Assembly: GCA_003024175.1 (NCBI GenBank)
Contig: MDYQ01000121.1
Location: 297,524-361,523 of the forward strand
Direction: 5' to 3'
Source: Planoprotostelium fungivorum
Taxonomy: Eukaryota; Evosea; Variosea; Cavosteliida; Cavosteliaceae
Length of the DNA: 64,000 nt
Each line of letters begins with the position of its first letter. The stretch's first letter is position 1. The notes under the pieces were generated by a model. The model was not told the DNA's origin. It saw nothing but the letters and a program-made list of their open reading frames with translations, and did no database searches. Position numbers and translations under genes: made by a program. Of the stretch, positions 39,691 to 50,710 are shown piece after piece.

Positions 39691-40440
39691 CCTCGGTGGT
39701 CCTGGAATATCCGACAGAGATGCCGCTGCCTTTTCAGAAGAAAGTGTGCGACCCAATGGATAAAAGTGCAAAAACGGGGCAGAATCGGATTGGAATTTTC
39801 CAAAGGAGGTGGCAGGGTGGACGCGTCAGGATAAAACGTTTGAGGACAGCTGGCAATGTGAGTTTCTAAGGGACGGCCAGAAACGAGATCCGATGAGTCC
39901 GTGCGAGTGGTGGAAGGGCAGGTGAGAGACATTTCATTCTCAGTGTGGATCACATTTGAAATCTTCGAGTCGAAGAGAGATACATAAATCAACCAGATTA
40001 CTCTGTCGAATACTGATTTGTCGTCACAGGTCTCCTCCGAATCTGGATCAACCACCCCACCTGATTCGAATTCGAAATGATTACCAGCCCCTCACTGTGA
40101 TCGGTCAGCTCGCTTCGACTGTTCGATGTGGAGGGTGAGCCTCCGAATGTCCCTCGCATCTCGTCTGACTCGTACAAGGGACATTCATCATCTAGTTCTT
40201 GTTGACACTTCATCAGTGTAGTGCATCTGGATACCGAGGGAAGAGGTTGACGACTCTCCCGCTCCATTCTACCACGCCCATCCATCACACGAGACGACCT
40301 TGTGGTGACAGGATGCAAATTGGAACGGCCACGCCTTGAGAATTTGGGACACAATTCGACGTTCCAGCTGTGTAACTGCGATCAACATGGGCGGATGATT
40401 TCATGATGGGTGAGTTGAGCTGAAGATGCTGATGATGATC
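39691..40440. other. upstream region of copy B with family X remnants
   Basis: It holds an 18-bp motif GTGCAAAAACGGGGCAGA (39766-39783) that recurs near 63010 and, with one change, near 50713. From about 40140 it carries the left part of the repeated 'X' sequence also seen at 50.9-51.2 kb (GTGGTGACAGG-type core near 40300). Frames are broken. No intact gene here. Confidence 0.5.
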
Positions 40441-40989
40441 AGCCTCACGAGACGGACGACGAGCAATATGAGAGGAGGTTACAAAATGTGATCCAAGGAA
40501 AGATGGAATCGCCACAGATCACGTTTCGCCAGCAGGGTCAGCCCGACATCGAGACGAAGATTCGAAGTTGGGAAATTATCTCCGTAGTGTGGATCATCTC
40601 TGCCCTCTGTCACTGTGGGGTGAGCCATTCATGACATCGACGATATCGCCATCACATCAATCACATGGATGTGATGGGACTGATGTGATGCAGTCATCTA
40701 CATGGTGGCTTCATTGACGATCGGTAATGAGCCAGTGATGTTGGAAGGAAGAACGGATGATGTCTATCTGATGGGTCAGCTCATCACTGCCCTCGTCATC
40801 TTGATGATACTCCTCAAATCTCCCTCTCTATTGTGTAAGTTCATCTTATTCTCTATCCCTGTTCATACATCTCTTGTATTCGTTTCTTATTCTCTCCGTC
40901 TCTTTGGTTCATCTCTTATTCATCTCTTCGTTCTTATTTTAACTCTTCATTATGTTGATTTCTCATCAGATATTGGAATGCCGTATTGA
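40441..40989 (+). CDS. 3' part of a small membrane-protein gene (family X), possibly broken
   Basis: Two or three exons can be joined: PHETDDEQYERRLQNVIQGK, then FRQQGQPDIETKIRSWEIIS with a first hydrophobic helix (VVWIISALCHCG), an intron, then VIYMVASLTIGNEP, and a second helix (QLITALVILMILLKSPSLL), intron, IGMPY, stop near 40987-40989. It is a short protein with two membrane helices and a charged N-terminal side. The 5' end is not identifiable because upstream frames contain stops. The first exon has damaged relatives at 51.2 kb. No family recognised. It may be the last transcribed remnant of a gene carried along by the receptor duplications. Confidence 0.35.
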
Positions 40990-41544
40990 TGGGATCGATC
41001 ATCACGATCGTGAGATGATGATGAACAGACGATGATGAACAGATGATCGATGCGATAGAAGACGTGCTCGTTGTAGACGGCCAAGATCACACGATCTCTT
41101 CTGGACCGTGATGGGAGCCGGTGTCGGTGTCGTCACGAAATTTCGAGTCGAAATCGTGGAGGCAGCACCCAAGGTAACACTGCTGCATTTGGAGTGAGAT
41201 TCCGATTCCATCATCCGTGTCATCTCAGGTGAATCTGTTCGTCCACTGAGAAGACAGGTTCGATAGAGGTCTTGCCGATGTCTTCACACAACATTGCGTC
41301 ATGAACGCTGATCACTTTCTGAACACCTCACTTGGATGAATCTTGTAAGATAAAGCTCTGTATCTGTACAATGGAATGAGAAGATGAAAAGGCAGAGACG
41401 TCCTGTTGTAATCTGGCGATTGACTCTGCCACCTCAGACACATTGTCCCTTCCATATCAGATGGCTTCGAAACCATCTGATATCTATTACCACTCGGCGT
41501 GTTCGTTTATTCTCTTTGGTCATCTCACAACGAGAGTTATGTTT
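40990..41544. other. family X remnant between small membrane gene and copy C
   Basis: It contains a CGTTGTAG octamer (41069), a segment matching 51.40-51.55 kb and, inverted, 61.56-61.74 kb, and a block AAAAGGCAGA..CGTCCTGTTGTAATCTG (about 41388-41420) that recurs near 52070. No intact reading frame. Confidence 0.55.
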
Positions 41545-44500
41545 TTACTTTTCGACGTAGACGTTATCGATTTGATGAGGCTGTGTTTCCCAGTTCTTCT
41601 TCTTCTCCTCTGGCGCCATTCTTCTCGTCATCTCGCTCAGGCTCACTCTCTCTTCTCTTCTCTCTCTCACACTGTCTCTGATCACTCCTGCCACTCTCTC
41701 GTCTGTCATGCCCTCTGTCGTGTATGTCTATCTCTTCTGACTGTTGTACACGTCCATTCTTCTGCTTGCCATAGCCCACAGCAACACGCCCACACTCCAC
41801 ACGTGTCCGCTCTCTGTCCATCTGCCTTCTCTCTCTACCTCTGGCGCCTGCCTCTTTTCACTCTCTCTTTCTCGTCATCACTTCTCTTCTCACTATGCAT
41901 GTCTGCCTCTCTCCTTCTCTCACTTGTGTGCCTTCGTTGACTACGCAACAAAAGGAAGAAAGTTTGGCTGTCACTATGCCATGTCCTGTGATCACTATCT
42001 GTCCCTCTCTCAGCTCTCATCATCTTACAATCACAACACAAAGATGACATACCTTGGATGGAATGACAGCTGTGTGTACTTTGCCCATGGACGCTATGTA
42101 TGACAGTCCTTTGCTCACATCACTCGCTCTGTCTCTCTGTCAGCTTCTCTCTTTTCATTCTCCATCGTCTTCATCCTTGTGTCTCACATCGTCAGCATGC
42201 TGTCCACGCTCATTTCTTGTCCTCTCGCATACTCTGCCAGATTGCCTTCACTCATCCATTCCATCACTACATACATCTCTGTCTCTCTTCACTCTCTCTT
42301 CTTTCTACCATATGCCTCACCTTGCATGTTGTGACCGAGATACTGCACTACATTTGGATGATGTAACGACTGCCATCAACTCAGCTTTCTTTCTTCCTTT
42401 CGATATGATATCCATACGAAGGGTTGCTATTCGTGCAAGTGTCCTCTCACTTTCATCAGCTGACATTCTTCTCCGAATCTCTTCGCTTCCATCCTCTTCA
42501 TCTTCTTCACTGCCACTGCTGTCGTCTCTCTGTACGTTCCCTTCCACACTTCGCTCTCTTTGCTCTCTGCTATCTTCTCTTCGTACTTGACGGCTGCTTC
42601 TGTCACTGTGCTCATTCCTATGTCTTCCATCGCTCTGTACTGTTCTCTCTTCAATCTCTTCCCTCTTTCGTCTGTTCTCTCACCCTCTGACGACCAAAGT
42701 GTTTGTAGATGAGAACAGCAGCCAGAGAGATGAGAAGCAGTCCACCTGCAGCACAGCATACAGCGATGATGATCACTGTCCTTGTTGGAGCTGATGATGC
42801 ATTCTGATCGAGAGCGATAGAGAAGTTTGTGAGATGATTGCACTGACACACTGCCAGGCGTGCTTCGTTGATGTACAGATCGCAGCCTTCACGTGACCAT
42901 ACTCTCGCTGTCTCATTCCACCACTGACACACTGCCTCTGTTCTGTCTCAGTATTCTATGATCAGAATTGGCGAATTTACTTACTTTCATCAGAAGGGAT
43001 ATCATTGATGTATCCCATAGTGATGTTGATCTTCTCTGTCACTCCTCCTATCTCTACCTCTCTTCCATTGCCATCGTACACTTGCACTCCCACCACTCTG
43101 CCTCTTCTGTCTCTTTGTCACTCACCTTTCACAGCTTGTACAACTATAGACTCACATCGACTGGTTGTAAAAGGACAGAAGAGATGTCGAGTCTACAGAT
43201 GAGAGTGCCACAGACACTATCTCTCTCAGTCTCTACTTCTTTCTGTTCCTTCCATGTTTCTCACCTTCGTTATAGTCTGCCACTGTTGACGCTGGAAGAC
43301 TGACAGAGCTGTTCTGACCCTCTATCTTGTTCTCTATCATTACTGATCCAATCACACTCAGATTGTACGTCTGCAGGCTGATTGATGCAGTGTCGGATAT
43401 ATAGTTGAACATCTTTGTGGTACGTAACAGAGCTGTCATCACAGCTGCGATCACCATCGTCTACATCATACATCAGCATCGCAGTGTGACAACATGTACG
43501 ACTCACTTGGTCTGTCGACGGAAACTGCTTCAGTATGTCCTGCATTTGCATTCAGTCGTCTTCACCTCCTCACACTCTCTCACTTTTGCCGCACTAGAAG
43601 AGATCAATGTGCCTGCACTGTACAGCAACTGTAATGGACATGTTGTGTTCACTGATATCGAGCAATTTGAGTTGAGAGGCTGCGCAGTGAAGCATGAGAA
43701 TGGATTGTTGATCATAGAACATGTGGATGTGAAGCCGCTGAGAGCGTTCTCCTCGATCAGAGTAAACTGATTGTTAGACAGATCGATTGATGTCAGATTA
43801 GGAAAGGTACTGACGTTCATGAAGGATGGTATAGATCCGTTGAGATAGTTAGATCTGTTGTCGTTCACCTTTCAATCACATCGATGAATCACCTGAGGTT
43901 CAGTGTTGTGAGAGCTTGTACTTGCGACAGACTAGAAGGTATTCCGCCAACCAAATTGTTGCTCTGTCCCTCTTCAGTCAGCACAGACGTTGTATCACTC
44001 AGTCTCACGCTCAGATCCATAGACGTCAGCTGACTCAGACTGCCAAAAGATGCAGGAAGTGTTCTGTTTGCTGTCGAGCCTTGGAAGGCATTGCTCATAG
44101 ACAGCGTCGTCAGCTTGTACAGAGATGTCAGTCCACTCAGATCGCCAGACAGACGGACATTTTTCATGATCAGAGTGACAAGAATGGGTAACAGAGATGA
44201 CATTCCATCCAGTGTTCCGTTGACATCTGATGACAGCGTTACGGAGATCAGTTTGTGTTCCACTTCACTCACATGTGCTATCGAGGTTGAGGTACGTGAT
44301 GGACTGTGGCAGATTGATCATCAAACTGGTGACATTTCGTATATTGTAGTTGTTGTACAGCTCGATCTTGGTCAAGTTGATCATTGTGACCAGTGACGGA
44401 ATCGATATCAGACGATTATATGCCAAGTTGAGGTTGGTAATGCTTGGAAAGGCAGAGGCAAAGCTGTCTTGCAGAGCAGTGATGTCATTACCATCGACAG

Positions 44501-45425
44501 ATAAGGTCGTCACACTTGTCAGATTTCCATAAAGATAGGAAGGTAGATTTCCCATCGTCCCTATACCTTCATCTCCTTCAGTGAATGATGTACAACATCA
44601 TCTCACCTCCAAGATAAAGAGATGTCAACTTGGAAGGAGAGGAGAAGATGACGTTGGAAGGATAAGTGAAATTGTTGTAGCTCAGTTGCGCGAATGTGAT
44701 GGAAGAGTTGAACACAAAGGGTGGTATCTCTCCACTGAAGCTGTTCAAGTTCTGTTATGCTCGTCAGATGAGAAGATGAAGAGAACGAGTATCACCGTGC
44801 CGATGCTTGTGAGGTTTGTACAGCCCTTCAGCACATCGATTGACCTATTCAGTCTGTACTCTGTCATCTTCTCTTCGCTTCTGCACATCAATAGTTCACC
44901 GATAGTTATAGCTGAGGTCCAGGGTCTGTAGATTAGTCAGATTTCCCATAGAAGAAGGAAGGGGTCCGCTGAACATGCTGTGAGACAACTGGAGGTAGGT
45001 CAGACTCTGCAGCTGACCAATGGTAGAGGGTATCTGTCCATTCAGCTGAGTCGAATAGACGCTCAGACTCGTCAGATTCGTCAAACTACCTGCGATACTT
45101 TTAGCTGACGGAGAAGGAGTGACGCTACCGATGGAAGGCGACAGTGTTCCGTTCAGACTCTGTCCAGTCAGTGAAAGACCTGTGACGATGCCATTCGTGC
45201 AAGTGACACCGAGGAAGTCGGTCGTGTTGCAGGGCTGTCGTTCGACTCTCAGACAGAACATTCATGATACAAGTACTCACGTTCTGTCCTCTGTAATAGC
45301 TAGTAGACCCACTGGCGGTCAACCAGACATCTTTCAGACTATCCACAGTCTGAGAGGGATCTACACTCTGAGATGCGGTTGGCAAGATCACAGCGGAGAG
45401 GAAGAAGAAGCATAAGATCTTCTGC
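41545..45425 (-). pseudogene. receptor copy C: LRR-GPS-TM-pseudokinase, lost start and early stop
   Basis: The body is well preserved: LRR N-cap (CNTTDFLGVTC at about 45210), LRR exons to 43.6 kb, the GAIN-like region, GPS at 42820-42932 (MCQWWNETARVWSREGC, AVCQCNHLTNFSIAL), TM at 42705-42785, N-lobe KGTYRETTAVAVKKMKRMEA, HTA instead of HRD (about 42080) and SFC instead of DFG (about 41960). Two lesions are visible. The signal peptide (ILCFFFLSAVILPTASQ) has no ATG of its own and is fused at about 45425 to the kinase C-lobe DNA of copy D. A TAG at 41728-41730 interrupts the C-lobe where copies B and E read Glu (SQKR|ETYTTEG). Sequence homologous to the normal end continues to a TAA at 41545. 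It could still make a truncated protein if an upstream ATG in another frame is used. Confidence 0.6.
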
Positions 45426-48400
45426 TTGCCATAGCCCACAGCAACACGCCCACACTCCACACGTGTCCGCTCTCTGTCCATCTGCCTTCTCTCTCTACCT
45501 CTGGCGCCTGCCTCTTTTCACTCTCTCTTTCTCGTCCTCACTTCTCTTCTCACCATGCATGTCTGCCTCTCTCCTTCTCTCGCTTGTGTGCCCTCATCCA
45601 CTGTACAGCCAAAAGAACAGAGCTTGGCTGTCAAAATGCCTCTGCCTGAGATCACTATCACCTTCTACGTTGTGACCAAGGTACTGTACGACGTGTGGGT
45701 GATGCCATGACTGTTCTTATTTCAGCCTTCGCCCTTTCCTCCGTTTTCGCTCGATAGCCTCACCTTCATCAACTGACATTCATCCTTGAACTTGTCCACT
45801 TCTGTTCTCTTCATCTTCTTCACTGCCACTGCTGTCGTCTCTCTGTATCTTCCCTTCCACACTTCGCTCTCTTTGCTCTCTGCTATCTTCTCTTCGTACT
45901 TGACGGCTGCTTCTGTCACTGTGCTCATTCCTATGTCTTCCATCGCTCTGTACTGTTCTCTCTCAGTTTCCTCTCTTTCTTCTCTTCTCTCACCGTCTGA
46001 CGACCAAAGTGTTTGTAGATCAGAACAGCAGCCACAGAGATGAGAAGCAGTCCACCTGCAGCACAGCATACAGCAATGATGATCACTGTTCTTGTGTTCG
46101 ATGTTGGGACAGATGGGGTATTCTGATCGAGAGCGATAGAGAAGTTTGTGAGATGATTGCACTGACACACTGCCAGGCGGGTTTTGTCGATGTATAGATC
46201 GCAGCCATCACGTGACCATACTCTCAGTGTCTCATTCCACCACTGACACACTGCCTCTGTTCCCTCTCAGTATTCCATGAGTAGAATTAGTGAATTCTAC
46301 TTACTTCGATCATAAGCTATATCGATGTATCCCATAGTGATGTTGATCTTCTCTGTCACTCCTCCTATCTCTACCTCTCTTCCATTGCCATCGTACACTT
46401 GCACTCCTATCACTCTGCCTCTTCTGTCTCTTTGTCACTCACCTTTCATAACATGCAAGCGAAAATATTCTCACATCGACTGGTTGTAAAATGACAGAAG
46501 AGATGTCGCGTCTACAGATGAGAGTGCCACAGACACTATCTCTCTCAGTCTCTACTTCTTTCTGTTCCTTCCATGTTCTCTCACCTTCGTTATACTCTGC
46601 CACTGTTGACGCTGGAAGACTGACAGAGCTGTTCTGACCCTCTATCTTGTTCTCTATCATTACTGATCCAATCACACTCAGATTGTACGTCTGCAGGCTG
46701 ATAGACGTAGTGTCGGATGTATAGCTGAACGTCTTTGTGGTACGTAACAGAGCTGTCATCACAGCTGCGATCACTATCGTCTACACCATACATAAGGATA
46801 GAATTGAGATGTCGACATATTTTGCTCACTTGATCGGATGAGGTGAAATTCGTCAGTATATTCTGCATTCGCGTTCAGTCGTCTTCATTTGCTTGTATCT
46901 TCTCACCTGTGCATCACTGAGAGAGATCAAAGTGTCTTGGCTGTACAACGAGTCCAACGAACATTCAACAGAGGTGGGCATTACGCATAATGAGTTGAAA
47001 AGCTTGACACTAAAGCATGAGAATGGATTGTGGATAACAGAGCATGTGTTTGTAAAGCCGCTGAGAGCATTCTTGTCGATCAGAGTGAACTGATTGTTCG
47101 ACAGATCGATCGATCTAAGAGAAGGAAAAGTAGAACCGTTCATGAAAGATGGTACAGAACCGTTGAGATAGTTGTAGCTGTCGTCGTTCATTTTTCAATC
47201 ACTTTGATGAATCACCTGAGGGTCAATGTATTGAGATTACGTAGTTGTGACAGACTGGAAGGTATTCCACCGATCAAATTGTTGCTCTGACCCTTCAGTC
47301 AACACAGACGTCACATCACTCAGTCTCACGCTCAGATCCACAGTCGTCAGCTGACTCAGACTGCCAAAAGATGCAGGAAGTGTTCTGTTTGCTGTCGAGC
47401 CTTGGAAGGCATTGCTCATAGACAGCGTCGTCAGCTTGTACAGAGATGTCAGTCCACTCAGATCGCCAGACAGACGGACGTTGTTCAAGATCAGAGTGTT
47501 CAAATTGGGTAGAAGAGATGACATTCCATCCAGTGTTCCGTTGACATCTGATGACAGCGTTACAGAGAACTATTTTATGTTCTACTTCACTCACTTGTGC
47601 TATCGAGGTTGAGGGATGTGATGGACTGTGGCAGATTGACTAACACACTGGTGATATCTCGTAGGTTGTTATTGTTGACCAGTTCGACTTTGATCAAGCT
47701 GGTCATCGTGACTAGTGATGGAATTGATGTCAAAAGATTATATCCCAAGTTGAGATAGGTAACGTTGGGAAAGGCAGAGGCAAAGCTGTCTTGCAGAGCA
47801 GTGATGTTATTACCATGGATAAATAAGGTCGTCACACTCGTCAGATTTCCGTAAAGATAGGAAGGTAGATTTCCCAACGTCCCCATACCTTCATCTCCTT
47901 CAGTGAATGATGTACGAGATCATCTCACCTCCAATAGAAAGAGTCGCCAACTTGGAAGGAGAGGAGAAGATGACGTTGGAAGGATAAGTGAAATAATTGT
48001 AGCCCAGCTGTGCGGATGTGATGGAAGAGTTGAACACAAAGGGTGGTATCTCTCCACTGAAGTTGTTGAGGCCCTGTTGTGATCGTCAGATGAGATGATG
48101 ACGAGAACGAGAATCACCGTGATGATGCTCTTGAGATTTTTACAGCCCTGTAGAACGTCGATTGACCCGTTCAGCCTGTACTCTGTCATCTTCTCTTCGC
48201 TTCTGCACATCAATAGTTCACCGATAGTTATAGCTGAGATCCAGGGTCTGTAGATTGTACAGATTTCCCATAGAGGAAGGAAGGGGTCCGCCAAACATAT
48301 TGTTCATCAATTGGAGGTTTGTCAAACTCTTCAGCTGACCGATGGTGGAGGGTATCTGTCCATTCAGCCGAGTCATAGAGATGCTCAGACTCGTCAGATT

Positions 48401-48741
48401 CGTCAAACTACCTGCAAATATATCAGCTGACTGAGGACGGAGTAATGTTACCGATGGAAGACGACAGTGTTCCGCTCAGACTCAGTCCAGACAGTGAAAG
48501 ACCCGTGACGATGCCACTAGTGCAAGAGACACCGGGGAAGTCAGCTGAGTCGCAGGGCTGTTGTTCGACTCTCAGACAGAACATTCTCGATACAAGTACT
48601 CACGTTCTGTCCTTTGTAATAGCTCGTAGACCCACCGGCGGTCGACCAGACATCTCTCAGGCTTTCTACTACCTCCTGAGCTGCTGTCGGAGCGAGCACG
48701 CCAATGAGGAGAAAGAAGGATACGACGCAGACCCCGATCAT
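45426..48741 (-). pseudogene. receptor copy D: LRR-GPS-TM with internally deleted pseudokinase
   Basis: ATG 48741; signal peptide (GVCVVSFFLLIGVLAPTAAQ) and VVESLRDVWSTAGGSTSYYK, close to copy F. LRR exons, the GAIN-like region and GPS (46130-46251, VCQCNHLTNFSIAL) look intact, as do the TM helix (46020-46105) and kinase N-lobe (KGRYRETTAVAVKKMKRTEV). After HPHVVQYLGHNVE (about 45680) the hinge-to-catalytic-loop part is missing. The sequence jumps directly to that encoding ISGRGILTAKLCSFGC, out of frame, so translation would stop at LYSG (about 45600). The C-lobe then breaks off at ~45425 into the signal-peptide sequence of copy C. The ectodomain plus TM could still be expressed as a truncated receptor. 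Confidence 0.6.
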
Positions 48742-50401
48742 GTTCGTCAGTTATCCGGTGTAGAGATCGTCAAACGCGTTGCGTTCTTTGTCCTCCGACT
48801 GGAATATGTCCTTCTTGGAATTCTCCTTTTCCTCTTCTGCCCCACTGAGCCAATCCATTCCTAAGATGATCTTGAGCAATGGGATGTCAAGTACCAAGAA
48901 GGTCCAATACTCTGTGTGACCGTCAATAGTGCGGCCTCGTACGAGGAGTCAGATGAGGAACACGGTCCTCCTTATGTCGACGTCTACATACAAAAAATAT
49001 GTTGCAACTCGCATATTGATAGAGATACGAGCTATAAGGTCGTTCGTCCTCCAATCTTTCGTGAAATTTCTATCTGGACCGAATTTTCCCCGCATTCCAC
49101 GCTCGGAGTAAGAACAAGAACACAGGTGTTTAAATGGTAGAATAACAAATAAATGTGAGTGTTCATTTTATTCCATTGACTCATTGAGCCGGCGACGAGC
49201 GAAGAGGTCAAAGAAGATGGTGCAGCAGAGGTGATCTCCTGGCACTCGAAGATATCATCACAACAACAACATCGTCATCATCCTCTCACGGTTTTCCTCT
49301 GAAGGTGGGACAGACTGCCGAGCGTCCACCACTTTTGTCGTGAGATTGTCCGACCCTACATTTTTCCTGTCCCTCCCCTAGCTATCCCTCATCTAATCTC
49401 TTTCGCATGCACCATCTGCGATGAAGGATGAAGATGGCAACGGAGATCACTCATCTCTGAAGATGGGATCTGCTCCTCACTCACCTAGATGTGGGCTACC
49501 TACACCGGCCGATACGACCATCCCTCGATGACAGATTGGAGAAGACAGCGGCTCTCAGATTCCAGGAATTGACAGCCAGAGGATCGAACCTCGATAGAAC
49601 ACACGATGCCAACTTAGAAACATCGATCAGATGAGAGATGTTGACAGACGGACGAGATGGAAGCCACTCACCTCCAAACTGATTCTGCCAGCCACAGCAA
49701 CTCCACAACCTGCAGGAGATCAACAGGCCGTTGGAGCTCCAACGGAAACCTCTCACCGGGGCCGTGCAGATACCTCTAAGGAAGTACGATTCAGTCAGGG
49801 GTAAAGACTCCATTGATCGATGGTGAGGATCATGATGCGATTTGCAGACTAGATGCATGACAACTGTTTAGTGTGAGAGAGAGGAGTGATGATAGATTCA
49901 TCGAAGGAGCTCAAAGATGGTCAGTAGGATGAATCTCACCAAGATGTCTTTGCTGGAGCACTCTTTTGAATCTAGGTTTGATGATCGGAGGCCAGATTCT
50001 CTACATTTGCGTTCGAGACACCCACTGTATGATGCTCTCAGGGAAGGATGCAACTGCATGTGGAAAAGGTGAGCATAACTTACAATAACTACGATTCTCA
50101 CCAGTTCTTCGCTGTCAATCACATCACATACAGAACGACTTTCTGTTTCAATTTTCTGGATACGAACTCCGGCAGTCTACAACGGAGTTCGGAATATAGT
50201 CCGAGAAATAAATATCGAACTTGCAGTATTTTAGACGGTACGTTCGATATGAGGTGAATGCATACCGATGTCCTTCATTTCCTTCAACAACATTCGCTTG
50301 AAGCGAGTTGGTCACATCTTCCTCGAACACTCTGTGTCTGCTCTATAGACAATCAAGACTGATCTCCGAGACAGCTGACCTTTCTACTGCAGTCCTCTAA
50401 A
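48742..50401. other. inter-array region upstream of copy D
   Basis: The first ~110 bp upstream of copy D match the DNA upstream of copy F (63.03-63.127 kb), including GAATTCCAAGAAGGACATAT. A lone open frame at about 48865-49140 (+) reads LEQWDVKYQEGPILCVTVNS and later GPPYVDVYIQK, ends RTQVFKW, and has no start codon. It may be an orphan 3' exon. Another short frame starts at ATG 49934 (MNLTKMSLLEHSFESRF). Neither is recognised. From about 50260 the DNA matches the 5' flank of the coiled-coil/GRAM gene. Confidence 0.45.
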
Positions 50402-50710
50402 ATGAGTAACAAATCACGAGGACATCTTTCGATGGGACAACAGAAGTTATAAATCGATATTATATGGAGGAGAACTGGTTAACAAAGAACAAGAGGCTGC
50501 CATGGTCGCTGGTGCAGTTATCGAGACAGAGTTTGGCAAACCGTTGTTGGAAAAGACACAAAAGATGGAAGAACAGATCATCACGCTGATTGAGGAGGGC
50601 AATCAGAATACGTTGGTGAACGAAACGTTTCTCGTTAGATGATTGAACACCGACCGTTGTCCTGTAGGTCCTCCGAGAGTTGAAGAGTTGGAACACAATC
50701 TCCGTCCATC
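50402..50710 (+). pseudogene. relic of the coiled-coil/GRAM gene, 5' part
   Basis: It opens with the same ATGAGTAACAAATCACG as the intact gene at 52328 but stops after about 16 codons. Degraded matches follow to the coiled-coil exons (NKEQEAAMVAGAVIETEFGK, MEEQIITLIEEGNQNT, VEELEHNL). The ~140 bp before the ATG are also nearly the same as those before the intact gene. The promoter was therefore copied with the gene, which argues for segmental duplication rather than retroposition. Confidence 0.8.

Noticed and set aside
39890-39912. CGATGAGTCCGTG resembling the hammerhead ribozyme core
   Set aside because: The stem II partner strand and the GAAAC that should follow are absent; only a chance match to part of the consensus.
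49565-49590. tRNA-like B box (GGTTCGATCC on the minus strand), and another at about 30066 (+)
   Set aside because: No matching T-arm stem, acceptor stem or A box at the right distances.
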